Positions 1 to 11,049 are shown, counted from the stretch's first letter. The stretch: DNA of 64,000 nt from Calamus simplicifolius (GCA_900491605.1 UESW01001520.1:62001-126000), one strand, 5' to 3'. The notes: generated from the letters alone by a model not told the origin. Numbers and translations: made by a program.

Positions 1-2
1 TC

Positions 3-161
3 TTTCCGGACAATACACCTCTATATCCAGATGAGAACTCGGGGTCGAGTTCTTCGCAGGAGGGAGAGAATGATGCAAACAGGGTTGCAATGAGATATAT
101 GGACAAGTTGGACGCACGAAAAGCAGCCAAACCGAAGCAAGGACGAAGAGAAGTTGTTTGA
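3..161 (+). pseudogene. C-terminal tail of a Ty3/gypsy polyprotein (partial)
   Basis: An open frame enters from the left edge and runs 53 codons to a TGA at 159-161. It ends in an acidic, serine-rich stretch (NSGSSSSQEGENDAN) followed by a basic tail (KAAKPKQGRREVV). This composition is typical of the last residues after the integrase of plant Ty3/gypsy polyproteins, and the low-complexity repeat-rich DNA that follows fits a 3' LTR. No catalytic domain lies inside the window, so the lineage cannot be assigned. Whether the upstream polyprotein is intact cannot be judged. Confidence 0.55.
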
Positions 162-500
162 GAGCAAGGGTAGTTAGTTTTCTAAATTATTTTATTTCCT
201 ATAGCTTGTTAGTTTCCTAAATTATTTTATTTCTATAGCTTTTAGTTTCCTAAATTATTTTATTTCCTATAGCTTTTTAGTTTCCTAAATTACTTTATTT
301 TCTATAGACTATAAATAGTTGTTTTAGGGTTTTGAGAGGGGGGATCAATTTTGTTAAAGGTTGAAAAATTCATCTTGAGAGGTTTTCTCTGAATCGCTTG
401 CGAGTGATTGTTTATCTTGGAGTTCAGTCGTTGTTATTGAATTCTTGTTTATTCCAACGCTTTCGTACTGCGTCATCGCCTCTGTAAGGGGGTAGATTAT
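162..500 (+). mobile_element. Ty3/gypsy 3' untranslated/LTR region
   Basis: Non-coding DNA directly after the polyprotein stop. It starts with about four degenerate 36-bp repeats, then a run reading TATAAATAGTTG near 309, then a GC-balanced leader-like stretch. The order stop, repeats, TATA-like box, leader fits a 3' LTR. The exact LTR edges are not resolved because the partner LTR is outside the window. Confidence 0.45.
174..309 (+). repeat. About four tandem 36-bp AT-rich units
   Basis: The core TTTCCTAAATTATTTTATTT recurs about every 35-37 bp, each time followed by CTATAG. It lies between the polyprotein stop and the TATA-like box of the gypsy LTR, so it sits in presumed U3. Confidence 0.7.
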
Positions 501-699
501 GATGCCCCTCCCAATAGTCCTACATCGAAAAATTTGGAGTTGGTTGAGTGGTTATATGTAGTAAAGTAAGAAGGATAAGGTACCAATTGGATCCTTTTTG
601 GGCTGTGGTGGCCCAAGTTGGTATGGACCTTGTCTGTCTTGCTTTCTTGTAACGAAACGGGTTTGTGGGTGCTGCGGGTCCAAGGCCCGGGTCGTTACA
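500..699 (-). mobile_element. LTR fragment, minus orientation
   Basis: Read on the minus strand the segment begins TGTAACGACCCGGGCC at 699, a common start of plant LTRs, and later reads a GATGTAGGACTATTGGGAGG stretch close to 500. It abuts the plus-oriented gypsy LTR region. No internal domain or second copy is seen in this window, so it is a solo or truncated LTR. Confidence 0.4.
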
Positions 700-1691
700 T
701 TAACTCTAACACTGAAGCTTAACTTTCCTTGCCACTGACATTGTATGTCCTCTTCATATTTCTGTTCCTGTCATGTCCTTGAACTACTTATCCACCCTAC
801 ATGCTACCAGTTCTTATATTATTGAGAATTCTTTAGTCAACTCTTGATAACAAAGCCTACAATGTGTTCTAGCTTTCCCTTATCTTACCTCCTGTCTTCT
901 AGGTCCTCTTTTGATTGATCGTTCCATTCTGGCCTTAAACCGCTTAGCCCCAACCTATCTAAATTGCTGATCCTGCGTTATCAAGATTCCTGTCAAGTGC
1001 CTTAACTATAAGAGGACTTCAGGTTTGGAATTATCTCTATTGGTTGCCTTTTTGTTTTTTGCAAAGCAGTTCCTTTTCAGTTCTTTGCATGTCTCAATGT
1101 TTCAGCCCTCTTGGATACTGTATGGTGTGAGTTTACCAATCAAATGAAAGGATTACCTTATATCAGAAAATCTGATAATTGGTTATGCGAAAATACTTGA
1201 TACATTGTGGTATATTAAACTTCCCTTCAAGCAGATGACCCACCAAAATAAAAATTATGAAGCACAAAAGTTCTTTCTGTTTGGTTAATATTGAACTACT
1301 ACATTATTAAGTGTTTACTAGATTTTCCAGGATCATAAAAATTATTTCCAGATAAAATATGTCAGTTGTTTTATTGATTGAGGAGGTAAAGTTCAGAAAA
1401 TGTAACACTCCTACTTTGCATATCTATGGGATTACTCCAATTCATTCAGTCATATCAAAGAATAGACCATGTCTTTTTGGTTCTCATCAAGATTTTTGTT
1501 TGGAACTGCTTACTGAGACTCCCTTGAACTCCAATTATATCAAACTGGCAGCATCAGATTGTTGGCTGTGGTATTCTTGCCCATAAAGCAAAATGTTTCT
1601 GGACAAAACTATCTGTTTCTAATTTCTTTCTATCAATTTGGTAGTTCGCAATTTGTTGCTCCAAACTTTGTGTTTTGGTCTAAATATGCAG
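700..1691. other. Unassigned AT-rich DNA, probably intron or flank
   Basis: No coding homology seen on either strand. The right end carries a pyrimidine-rich tract and AAATATGCAG acceptor at 1682-1691 feeding the first recognisable Mini-RNase III exon, so at least the right part is probably an intron. The expected upstream exon with the N-terminal catalytic aspartate was searched for here and not found. Confidence 0.5.
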
Positions 1692-3826
1692 CTATATGCT
1701 CGGAGGCACTTTTTGTATCCACCTTTAAGTATCAATGAGTACAATGAACGTGTGATGAAAATAGTACGATGTGAAGCACAGGTATGCATCTAACTGTATG
1801 TCCGGCGAAATCAGTTATATTATAATCTTGTGAGCTGTGAAGATTGTTTGTTGCTTTGTTAGCATGCTGTTTTCAAATTAAAATGTAAACCTGCCTGATT
1901 TGACATCTTCTCAGGTGGTTTTTTTAATACATATGTATCTGCCATTTTTCTCCTACTTTCAGGTCCATTCCAGCATACCCTTCCTCCTTATTTGAAGACA
2001 AGCTACATTCTTTTTTCTAGTTTCATGTATTTAAACTTAAATCTCTTTTTCATCTACTGTTTCATGTTGACAGTACTTGCTAGTTTCTCTCATCACTTGG
2101 CTGTTTTTTATTTTTCATATCAGTATTTATGGTGTATGTTTTTTGTCAAGCATTTTCATGCTTTACTACTGTTGAAGTTTTATTCGTTGGAAGTTCTCAT
2201 AGTTGTCTTATGTTTCAGGATATTCTGCTTACGAAGCTTCTTGATGATGACTACTTAACTGAAGAAGAAAGGTTAATGCAAGATTCTTAAGATTTAATTG
2301 TTGTTTGTTCTTGCTCTTGCAAACCTTGAACATTGAAAATCTTTCTAATTCAATTGACATAAATGCATGCTTAATTTTCAGTCATGACTATCAGATTAGG
2401 TATCTGGTCTTTCTAATTGTTTTCTTTCAGGAATTTGACAACTCTATTCTCGATTGCTTTTATTTTCTATTGTATGCTAATTTTTTTCCTGCTATATTTA
2501 GATCAAAATCAACTTCTTGGATTGTTTGTATCTCTACGTCATTCAGGGAAATGGATTGCAATCAAATATATGGTGTGATGCTATAAAACAAAAATATAAG
2601 TGATGATGTTTTCTTCACAGGCGAACTTTGTGACTTTAAGACCATGGACCAAAGATTAATATCACATTCACAATTAGCCATCAATGCAGTTAGGGGTGGC
2701 AATTTATGAGCTGACCGTCAACCCTACTCACAATCGAGTCACTTTAAGCAGGATCAAGTTTGGCATGAGCAAATCTGGGTCATAAATGAGCTATGTTTAG
2801 AATCCAACCTGTTTAAGCCATTTTGACTCATTTAATACATGAGTTAGGTCATGACTAGACTTGTTTAAGACCCACATAACCAATATAAAATCCATTTAAG
2901 CTGTTTAAGACCTGGCTAACACATTTATCCAATTTAATGTGATTAGACATATTTATTAAAAGGGTTATGTAGATCGGATTGGGTTATTTGTTTTATAAAA
3001 ATGTCGGGTTTGAGTCTGGATTTTTGACTCGTTTAATAAATGGTTCATGTTTGGGTTGACAGATTTTTGACCTGCATCCCACCTAACATGACCCGATTGC
3101 CACCCTTTGATGTAGTAACATATCATGAGCATGCATATATAGTTAAGGTTTAGGTCATTATTGGCACAGCATGCAGGAATCAGGCCTTTCATGCGGATGA
3201 TAAAAATATTCGTGCGGTATGTGATAGCATTCTTATTATGATATTTCTACTGGCAAATTAAGGTAATGATAGCCTTCAAAATTGACCTTTGTCTTGTGAA
3301 GCTATTGCTTTGTTCCTGATTTTCGATCCTGACTTCTTGCCTCATAGTCGTTAAATATTTTCCATGCTATGCCTGTTTAATTGTCTTTTGTTCCATAATT
3401 TCGGTGCAGGGATATTCTTCGTTGGGGAAAAAATGTTGTTACCAGCAAATCATGAACTACAAAACGAGCTGGTGTGGCTGTCTACAATAGAGCATCTTCG
3501 CTTGAAATGCTGGTAAGTAGCTTTGTATCTGAACTCAAGGATAAGAAAATCTTTTCATCTAGTCTCATGTTTGCAAGGTCATTTCTGCAAAGAAGTTATG
3601 AATTAATTGTTTTAATGCTTGGCATGCTGATGTTGGAACCAGTGATCATCCCCATGTAAAATAGTTGGTTTGCCTATGCGATGAGGATTTTTGAACCTCT
3701 CTTTTATTAGGTCGGATATCTTTACCTAACTGATGTGAAACGCTTGGAAGAACTCATGTTTAGATTAGGATTCTCAACTGGTGCTTCTTCAGATTTTATT
3801 GCAGAGGAACTTCGTAAGAATATCCG
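1692..3826 (+). pseudogene. Mini-ribonuclease III-like gene, 5'-incomplete, premature stop
   Basis: Four exons join in frame: 1692-1781 (YARRHFLYPP...VRCEAQ), 2219-2271 (DILLTKLLDDDYLTEEE), 3410-3512 (DILRWGKN...RAGVAVYNRASSLEML) and 3711-3826 (VGYLYLTDVKRLEELM...FIAEELRKNI). Acceptors end in CAG or TAG, donors are GTATGC, GTTAAT, GTAAGT and GTGAGA, and phases match (0, 2, 0). The order of motifs (RRH..PP, RCEAQ, RWGKN, KRAGVAVYNRASSLE, GYLYL) is that of plant Mini-RNase III. These are RNase III-domain proteins without a dsRNA-binding domain that act in plastid rRNA maturation and intron RNA turnover. The N-terminal part with transit peptide and catalytic acidic residue is not in view. Codon 3453-3455 is TGA, one C-to-T change from the arginine CGA expected there. 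I infer a dead copy, but a single sequencing error could also produce it. Confidence 0.72.
2691..3108. mobile_element. Non-autonomous hAT-type MITE in the Mini-RNase III intron
   Basis: Terminal inverted repeats TAGGGGTGGCAAT (2691) and ATTGCCACCCTTT (ending 3108) bound a 418-bp non-coding segment. Flanking octamers AATGCAGT (2683-2690) and GATGTAGT (3109-3116) match at 6 of 8 positions, fitting an old hAT 8-bp target duplication. It lies between two coding exons and would be removed by splicing. Confidence 0.7.
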
Positions 3827-5548
3827 GTGAGAATTTTTTTTTTTGTGTAATAATGCCTTTTTTGAGGGTATTGCCCAGTTGGCTCGCTTAGCTCTTAGTA
3901 TTGTTGCCTATGACTGAGAGTTTACTGTAATCCTTGGCAGAAAAACAAGTAAATCCAAGCTCTCAACAACCCATTATGCAGTAAACGAACGTTGTTATGT
4001 TTCACAAATTTGGAAAGGAGAAGCATGGTAACATGGTGGTGGTTGCCTCTCTGCCCTCACATTTTGATAATATTATTAGCTCAATAGCATTTACATGACA
4101 TATTCATGATCCTTGAGAAACGGGGAGATGCAACCAAGCCAGAAGGTTGTGTCAGCATTGAGGTCTTGCAAGAATCCAGAGTGACATGAAGCTCTGGAAC
4201 TGAAGCTATTATTAGGTATGTGTGCATGTATCTGTTGCTGAGCCCCATTTATCAGAAAGAGGGAATGTCAACTATGAAGCTGTGGTTATTAACTCGCAGT
4301 GACCTCTCTGTGATGTTGGGAACAGAAGTTAGCTTGTACTGGCAGCGGCCATCATTCATTGCGAGTGATGCAATGCAAGCATATCAAGGATAAGCTGCCC
4401 ATGTTGAAATTTTATGACAACCATTCAAACCAAGCTTTATCCTAATTCAGATGGTGATGTTTGTCATCCATGTTTTCCCAAAACAGGTCCCAAATCATTT
4501 CTTCAACTTGCTTGCGTTGTGTCATTCTCATCCGCAGCAAAAAATTCTGAGTGCCATGCATGACAAGATTCCCATGTACATCTTACAGCATAACAAGACA
4601 GAGATGTCATTATGGTCTTCTGTTATAAGGACATACTTCTTAAATAGTCCTGTTCCTCTTGCTTTTGGATGGCAGTTGATGACAATAAAATTGTGGAAAG
4701 CCCTGGTCTCCACTACATAGCCATGCCAAGGTGGAGACTTTTGAGGAGGACCAGCCATGCATGTAGTGCAAAGCATCTACCCAATTACTTGCGCTGTGTC
4801 ACGGATGGCTGAGTATTAGACTTAGCTTCATGGCTGTTGGTTTTCAGTCCACATTAGAGTATTGAGCCCTCTGTGTCATTTTGGCTCCACTCTAGAAATT
4901 GGGTTTGGACCTGGTATGATCTCTCACGTAGCCACCTGTACGAAGGCAAGGCATCCATGGAAGGAATGGTGGAGAAGAAGGGAAAAAAATAAAAAGCCAT
5001 GGCAAGAAAGGGAAAGGCGAGTCCGAGTGGACCACCGCTAACGGCGGACAGGCTATGGGACTCTCCGAGCGTGTGGACTGCGGTCGATAGACCAGCGGGC
5101 TGCTTTCAATATATACTGATTTCCTGTAGTTTATAAAATGTGTCGTCTTTGATTACATGCCCGAAAGACACTTGCATCTTTGTTGAATTGACAAAGAAGT
5201 CAATCTCCCCAAAACATAATAAATAAAGTCAAAAACCTGTTGTTAGAAAGAAGATAGGGATGATCTTGCTTTCAACTTTTGCTTATTCGTGTCACTGTTT
5301 TTTAATTACAGATCATGACAAAGTGATGAAAGAATAAAGCAAAGAGTCTTCCTTTTACTCTTCCATTGACCTCTTTTATGTATTGGTGACGTGGGCGTAT
5401 GGCGGTTTGTCGAGCGTGGATTAAATCATTTCAATTCTAGCTTGTTCTATTTAGGTTGAATTACATCCATCATGCTAGTTAGATAAAAATAACTTCCCTG
5501 CACGGCTGAGATGATTAGATTCATTCAACTTATATGGGTTTTGATCAT
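3827..5548. other. Unassigned DNA between Mini-RNase III remnant and element A
   Basis: I see no convincing coding exon. The reading frame of the last exon meets TGA at 3828-3830 if the GTGAGA donor is not used, so some of this may be former 3' UTR or intron. A GC-richer patch near 4960-5100 carries no recognisable domain. The short frames at 4451-4776 overlap on opposite strands and show no homology that I recognise. Confidence 0.4.
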
Positions 5549-5649
5549 TGATGGGGTCAGTTGATCCCACGAAAAATAATTTTTTTTTGGACGGTCCCAA
5601 AGGGTGACAGCCGCCAGCGTCGGCCTTCAGCGCCAGCCTGATACCCACT

Positions 5650-7219
5650 TGTCACCGAGCTTTCAATCGGCATGCGCAAGCGCTCCCTATGACCACTAGG
5701 TCCTTGCGTCTATCGGTGATGGCGTTAGAGAAACCCTTCCCCTAACCAGCCTTACCTCAGATACAATGAATAAAAATCCCCGAAGAACAAAGTCTCACCC
5801 AAACACCAAGATATACGGAAGGCAAAGCCTTCCCAACCAAGTACTCTCCACTAAGTAACTTGGGAAATAATGAGGTTGCCTGTAGGCTACAAAAGCACTC
5901 CTCTCAGTCCCTAACAAAGATCTCTCAAAGTGCCCGCCCCAACCTCACTCAACGAAAACTGACATGTGGATGCCTCGCACCGCCTATGCGTATCGGCCAC
6001 GTCCCGTGCTCGCCTAAGCCCTCCTGACTCAGACCTGAGCCGCTGCGATCTTCACTGATCCAGCCGCTCGCCAACCTCACGAAGCCTTCTCTGGTTGTTT
6101 GGTGGCACACCCGAACTCTTCTCGGATGTCTTCTTCCTTGGAAACTTGATGGAAGTCGATCTCCTCCTCTCTGATCGGATGCCCTGGCCTTAGGGTCAAC
6201 CCAGCCTTATATAGGCCCGCCCAACCGACCTAGCCACCGCCTCATCCCTTTGGATAGGCCTTATACAAAGGCCATCTCAACAATTTGGATAATACCAGAT
6301 GTGTCCCTACTGCAACTGCCTGCCGATGCCCAGCGAACCATCCGCCCAGCCGCGCGCCTTGCCCTGTGCGCGCGCGCCCGCTGCGCGCGCTCCGTCGTGC
6401 CACCCACACGGTCGCGCGACTCCGCGTCTTAGCCGCGTCCGCCAACGGTCTGCCACCGCCTGCGCTCCTCTCCGAAATATCCGCTGCTAGCTCTGCGCAA
6501 CGGCCCGAATATCCTGGGATGCTCCTCCTCCGCGTGATCCTATCCACTGGCACTGCGTCCATCCCGCGTGCATGCACCCAGCGGATAAGGATGGCCCGGC
6601 CAACGGTCGAGTCATGTGCCAGAATGGGCCAACTGCCCACATCACGTGCCGCAACGGCCAACGGTCAACTGCTGCACCGTCACGCCGTGCCCCCGCAAAG
6701 CAACGTGCGCCCAGCGCCCACCGCTGGCACGCACGCGCCCGCGCCCGCGCCCACACAAGGCAGCGCGCGCCAGCGGCCGCCGCTGGCCCGCACGCGCCTG
6801 CGCATCCTGGCGTGCGGCCGTGCGCGCCCGGCGCCCAGCTCGCGCACGCGCCAACACGCATCCATGGGCCTGGGCAACGCGCCCAAGGCCTCTCCGCATG
6901 CCTAATGGCAGCGCTCCATCCCTAGAGTGGCCCGGCCATTGCATGCTCCAGCCATGCTCCGAGCGGCCAAGGCCTCCTCTCACCATACTTATGCAGCATC
7001 CTGCACTGTGCCACCCCAGGGGTTCTGCAGAAACGAGCAGCATTGCAGACTGGACATGCTCATGTGCTGCCCCCTCTCACCATACTTGCGCAGCATCCTG
7101 CACTGTGCCACTCCAGGGGTTCTGCAGAAATGAGCAGCCTTGCACACATAAGACTGCCCATGTGCAGGGCTTGGCATGCGCGCAACCTCACCGCACGCCG
7201 CATAGCCAAGGCCGTAACA
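5650..7219 (-). repeat. LTR of element B, minus orientation
   Basis: Read on the minus strand it starts TGTTACGGCC at 7219 and ends CTCGGTGACA at 5650, the same ends as the element C LTRs. It is GC-rich with long runs of GCGC, which explains the many overlapping frames here; none of them is a gene. It contains two near-identical 110-bp direct copies around 6975-7140 (CTCACCATACTT...TTCTGCAGAAA). Confidence 0.75.
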
Positions 7220-7408
7220 ATCCTCCCCCCGCTGAGATATCGACGCCCTCGTCGACCACCATGCCGCCGCGCAAAGTATCCTTCTGACGCTCCTCGTCGT
7301 CGCATGCCTTGGCCGTCCTAGCCAAAGCCTCCCGAGTCCCAACGTGGCCACCCGCTACGCGCACCCCCTGATGCCTCCTCGGTTGGATAGCCCACTTCGC
7401 ACGACCAG
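7220..7408 (-). other. 3' untranslated region and PPT of element B, inverted
   Basis: On the minus strand this ends in a purine-rich tract next to the LTR start (7220-7235). The body matches the corresponding region of element C at about 45160-45354. The break against plus-oriented gag lies at about 7405-7411. Confidence 0.6.
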
Positions 7409-7410
7409 TT

Positions 7411-8845
7411 GATGGAGACGCATGAGGGGCTGCTTTGTGACCTCGAGCATCGAAGCATGCAACAACAGAGATCAGATCTGGCCATGGAGGAGCGATTGGA
7501 GCTTCAGATCCATGCTTTGGAGTAGGAGGTGATCCGTCTGAGGCAGGAGGCACGGAGTCCAGTCCACATGGTCGGCGCTCCGGCAAAGGAAGCGAAGGTC
7601 CGGGAGCCTAAGGCCTTCGGCGGAGTCAGGAGCGCGACGGAAGTGGAGAACTTCGTGTGGGACATGGAGAACTACTTTCGTGCGGCGAAGATCCCAGCAC
7701 CCGATCAGGTGGATCAGGCCTCGACATATCTGGAGGGGAACGCCAAGCTCTGGTGGAGGACCAGAACGGTCGAGGATGATCGTGCGGGGCGTCCCAGGAT
7801 CGAGACCTGGGAGATCTTCAAGAGGGAACTGAAGGCTCAATTCCAGCCGAGCAACGCAGGGTGGCTTGCTCGAGAGAACCTGAGGAAGCTGCGGCAGACA
7901 GGGAGCATCCGGGAGTACGTGGCGTAGTTCAACAATCTACTTCTGGAGGTGTCCAACATGTCCGAGGAAGATAAGTTATTTAACTTCCTCGCTGGTCTAC
8001 AGGGGTGGGCACAGGCTGAGCTTCACAGGAGGGAGGTGAGGGATATTCCCTCAGCCTTTGTAGCAGCAGAGGCGCTGGTGGACTTTCGCAGCGCTACTAC
8101 TTCGGGCAGCGGTGGCCAGGGCAAGGGCAAACGCAAGAGCGCGTCACCACCGCGTGGTCGAAAAGGTAAGAAGGAAAGTGTTCCACCACGTACAGCAGCA
8201 AAACCAAAGGGACAGGCGACTTTTGCTGGATGCTTCATATGCGGAGGGCCGCATCTAGCACGGGAGTGTTCAGGAAAGGTAGCGATAGCGGCCATCACTA
8301 CCCAGGCAGACAGGGCATCCGAGAGTTCGGAGGAGGAGCCAGTAGCGAGGATGGCCCCGCTACAGTCCATCAACACTTTGGCCGCGAGGAACCAACGCCA
8401 AGGTTTGATGTACGTGAGGGCTCGGGTCAACGGGAGCACAGTGCGGGCCTTGGTTGATTCCGGCGCGACACACAATTTCGTGAGCCAAGGGGCGGCGTAC
8501 AGATTGGGACTTGGAGCGCTATCCCAGCCTTGTAGGGTGAAGCCAGTCAACTCCGAGGAGATGGAGTCTTTGGGCCAGGCGGAGGCCACATTGGAGGTGG
8601 GCTCATGGACTGGGCACTGCAGCATGACGGTCTTGCCGATCGACGACTACGACCTGATTCTCGGGATGGACTTCTTCATCAAGAGCAAGGCTGTGGTCAT
8701 GCCTCATCGGAGGGGCATCTTGATCCGAAGAGGTAGGCGTCCTTACTTCGTTCCAGTGGAGGGATGGCGGAGGACAGTTGCGAAGGGTGGGTGCAAGAAA
8801 CGGCCTACCACCAGACTTGAGGTTGTGCGACAACCTCACACCTAG
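7411..8845 (+). pseudogene. Element B gag-protease polyprotein (broken)
   Basis: The frame reads a glutamine/leucine-rich leader, a TAG at about 7528, then a Retrotrans_gag domain (7529-7927; motifs NFVWDMENYF, AKLWW, TWEIFKRELKAQF, GSIREYV), a second TAG at 7925-7927 and its continuation 7949-8845. The latter has NMSEEDKLFNFLAGLQGWA, a CX2CX3HX4C zinc knuckle (residues 95-107) and an aspartic protease with an intact DSGATHNF at residues 170-176, then the LGMDFF flap region. The second TAG is CAG in element C, so it is a new mutation. The frame ends PYFVPVEGW...QPHT with no reverse transcriptase. Gag packages RNA and the protease would process Gag; without pol the element needs enzymes in trans. 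Confidence 0.75.
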
Positions 8846-8886
8846 GCATCGCATGGGAGAGCCTAGGCACTGAGGCCTGCGGCAGG

Positions 8887-9425
8887 CCGACGCCTCCAAG
8901 GCCGACGCCTCCAAGGCCGGCACCTCCAAGATAGTCGGCCTCAAAGGCCGACACCTCCAACTGGCACCTCCAAGGCCGGCATCTCCAAGACAGTCGGCCC
9001 CAAAGGCCGACGCCTCCAAGACCGGCACCTCCAAGACAGGCGGCCCTAGTTCCTAGCCGGCCGCGGCCTCTCCAAGCCGACCGGCTCCGGCCTCTCCAAC
9101 CCAGGCGGCCCCAGTTCCTAGCCGGCCGCGGCCTCTCCAAGCCGGCCGGCCCCGGCCACTCCAACCCAGGCGGCCCCAGTTCCTAGCCGGCCACGGCATC
9201 TCCAAGCCGGCCGGCCTTGGCCTCTCCAAGCCAGGCGGTCCCGACGCGTTCCCAGCCGGCCCCGACCTCTCCAAGCAAGGCGGCCCCGGCCTCTCCAAGC
9301 CAGCCGGCCCCGGCCTCTCCAAGCCAGGCGGCCCCGGCACATTCCCAGCCGGCCCCGGTGTGTCCAAGCTAGGCGGCCCGGCACCTTCCTAGCCGGCCCC
9401 TACTTCTCCAAGCAAGTCGGCCCCG
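8887..9425 (+). repeat. Short-period GC-rich repeats in A's 5' LTR
   Basis: Repeats based on CACCTCCAAGGCCGGC change into repeats based on CCTCTCCAAGCCGGCCGGCC. The same two blocks occur in the 3' LTR at about 13600-13990. The open frames on both strands are a by-product of the repeat composition. Confidence 0.75.
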
Positions 9426-9429
9426 ACAC

Positions 9430-9800
9430 TCCCTCCGCATCTCCAGTCCCGCCGAGTCAGCCAAGGCCATCCCAGGCCGGCCCGACTCGGCCCCGGCGTC
9501 TCCAGTCCCACCGAGTCGGCCAAGGCCATCCCCGGCCGGCCTGACTCGCCCCGGCGTCTCCAGTCCCGCCGAGTCGACCAAGGCCATCCCAGGCCGGCCC
9601 GACTCGGTCCCGGCGTCCCTGTCCCGCTGAGTCGGCCAAGGCCATCCCCAGCCGGCCCGACTCGGCCCCGGCGTCTCCAGTCCCGCCGAGTCGGCCAAGG
9701 CCATCCCAGGCCGGCCCGACTCGGCCCCGGCATCCCCTGTTCCGCCGAGTCGGCCAAGGCCATCCCTAGCCGGCCCGACTCGGCCCCGGCATCTCCAAGT
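9430..9800 (+). repeat. About six tandem 60-bp units in A's 5' LTR
   Basis: The core CCGAGTCGGCCAAGGCCATC recurs near 9448, 9508, 9567, 9626, 9686 and 9746, separated by CAGGCCGGCCCGACTCGGCC. It is upstream of the TATA box at 10093, so it lies in U3. The same unit is found in the 3' LTR and, inverted and expanded, in the solo LTR at 57650-58670. Confidence 0.85.
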
Positions 9801-10092
9801 CCACCGATTTGGCCCCGCTCGGCACTGCCTTGCCAGCGGGACGGGCCCCAGCCATCTCAGGTCGACCCAGCTCAGCCTTGACAAGACGAGACTCCCCGGT
9901 TCCCGCCAGATCAGCCCCAGCGGCTCAAGAAACCGCCTCTCTGACGCGCGTTGCCCGACAACGCCAGACGCGCGCCGCTCGACACCCCGCTGTTGATGGG
10001 ACGTAACCCACCAACCAGCCCAGATTCACGCAAGGGCTCTGCAGACGTTCTGACTTCATGCCACCCCACGTGGTCGTGCCAGTGTCAACCCC

Positions 10093-10100
10093 TATAAAAG
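10093..10100 (+). promoter_or_regulatory. TATA box of A's 5' LTR
   Basis: TATAAAAG in the context CAACCCCTATAAAAGGGTAA. The identical context recurs at 14730-14737 in the 3' LTR and in diverged form on the minus strand near 57263-57272 in the solo LTR. Confidence 0.65.
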
Positions 10101-11049
10101 GGTAAATCCACCCACCAAATAGGTACATGCGCGATAACCCCCAAAATCATCTAAACTCTCAAAAGGATTCCTCCTCTCGGAGACCCCTCTTTTCACCCAA
10201 AAATAGGGCTCACTCGAGCCCTTCTTCAGCTGTGACCTCAGTCACTAACTTGGCCGTCGGAGGGTCCCGCCGGAGCCCCCTCCGGCCCCAGGACTTCCTT
10301 GCAGGCAACTCGGCGAGGTGAGGATTCGAGGAGTGCCTTCGTTCCCGACGTCCAGGAGAGGTGATCGAGTGTCATCAGATTGGCATGCCAGGAAGGGGGC
10401 ATAAGAAAAAGTAGCGAACGTCCTCCCCGAGCTACATCTTTCTCCCCCCTCTTCTTCCAGAAGCCATGGTGGTGACCCAAGCTCAGGACGCCTCCATCAG
10501 CTGCCAGCGGGGCTTCCCCCGCCAACTAGACAGCAGGAGGCCAATCCCCCTGCTGCCGACCCTCCAGTCACTTGCCCGCCGCCGGACGCCGCCGTCCAAA
10601 CAATGGAGCGGCTGGCGACTCTTTCCCAGCAAGTCCAGAATCTCACCGCCATGGTCCACGGGCCCAGCAACAACAGTCCGTGGCCACCCAGCATCAAACT
10701 GCTCCCCCTAGTCAGCAGTCGGCGAGGGGAGGTCCCCCCGGCGGGAGGCCGGTCGGCGAGAGACCGGCCGTGTCAAGCTTCCCCTAGGAAGCCTCGACGC
10801 GAGCCCTCCAAGCGGCCACGGTCCCCTGACCGTGGCCCCAACAAATTCCTCCCAAGCCACATCATCAAGAGGAACCAAAGCGGAAGTCCCGACTCCCGTC
10901 TCCTCTCTCCTCTCTTCTTCTTCTTCCTCCGAGCCATCTCGGAGGGCCCCGATCAACCAGCCAGGCGGAGGAACGCCTGGAGGAGTACAACAGGTGCTGG
11001 ACGAGCTCGCCAAGAAATCAATCATCAGCCGGAGGAAGAGTTCGACACT

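Larger units (their letters stand above)
5638..8885. mobile_element. Element B: rearranged gag-protease element inside A's 5' LTR
   Basis: The left part (5638-7408) is minus-oriented: a primer-binding-site piece (5638-5647, reverse of TGGGTATCAG), a full LTR (5650-7219) and the 3' untranslated region (7220-7408). The right part (7411-8885) is plus-oriented gag, zinc knuckle and protease. Element C at 25856-46194 has the same modules in normal order, so B carries an inversion. Its outer ends are PBS sequence on the left and 3' UTR on the right rather than LTR ends. Confidence 0.7.
5549..10377 (+). repeat. 5' LTR of element A, interrupted by element B
   Basis: The first part, 5549-5637, matches the start of the 3' LTR at 13500. 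After the 3.2-kb insertion the rest, 8886-10377, matches the remainder of the 3' LTR, including CTCAAAAGGATTCCTCCTCT and the end GTCATCA. Combined length without the insert is about 1.58 kb against 1.52 kb for the 3' LTR; the difference lies mainly in tandem repeats. A TATA box TATAAAAG sits at 10093-10100. Confidence 0.75.

Noticed and set aside
2305..2586. 93-codon frame in the Mini-RNase III region
   Set aside because: AT-rich, F/L/I-heavy intron sequence without homology.
2632..2690. Extra exon after TTCTTCACAG reading ANFVTLRPW
   Set aside because: The neighbouring exons join directly in phase as EEER-DILRW, matching the family without an extra exon.
4451..4776. Two 80-90-codon frames on opposite strands
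   Set aside because: They overlap almost fully, have no domain and no splice context.
6242..7586. Many overlapping frames of 60-220 codons on both strands
   Set aside because: They lie in the GC-rich LTR of element B, are rich in A, R, P and G in every frame, and match no family. Shadow frames caused by lack of AT-rich stops.
8805..9884. Minus-strand frames with repeating GAGRLGEA or ADSAGLETPG motifs
   Set aside because: These follow the 60-bp and shorter LTR repeats. No start context or independent homology.
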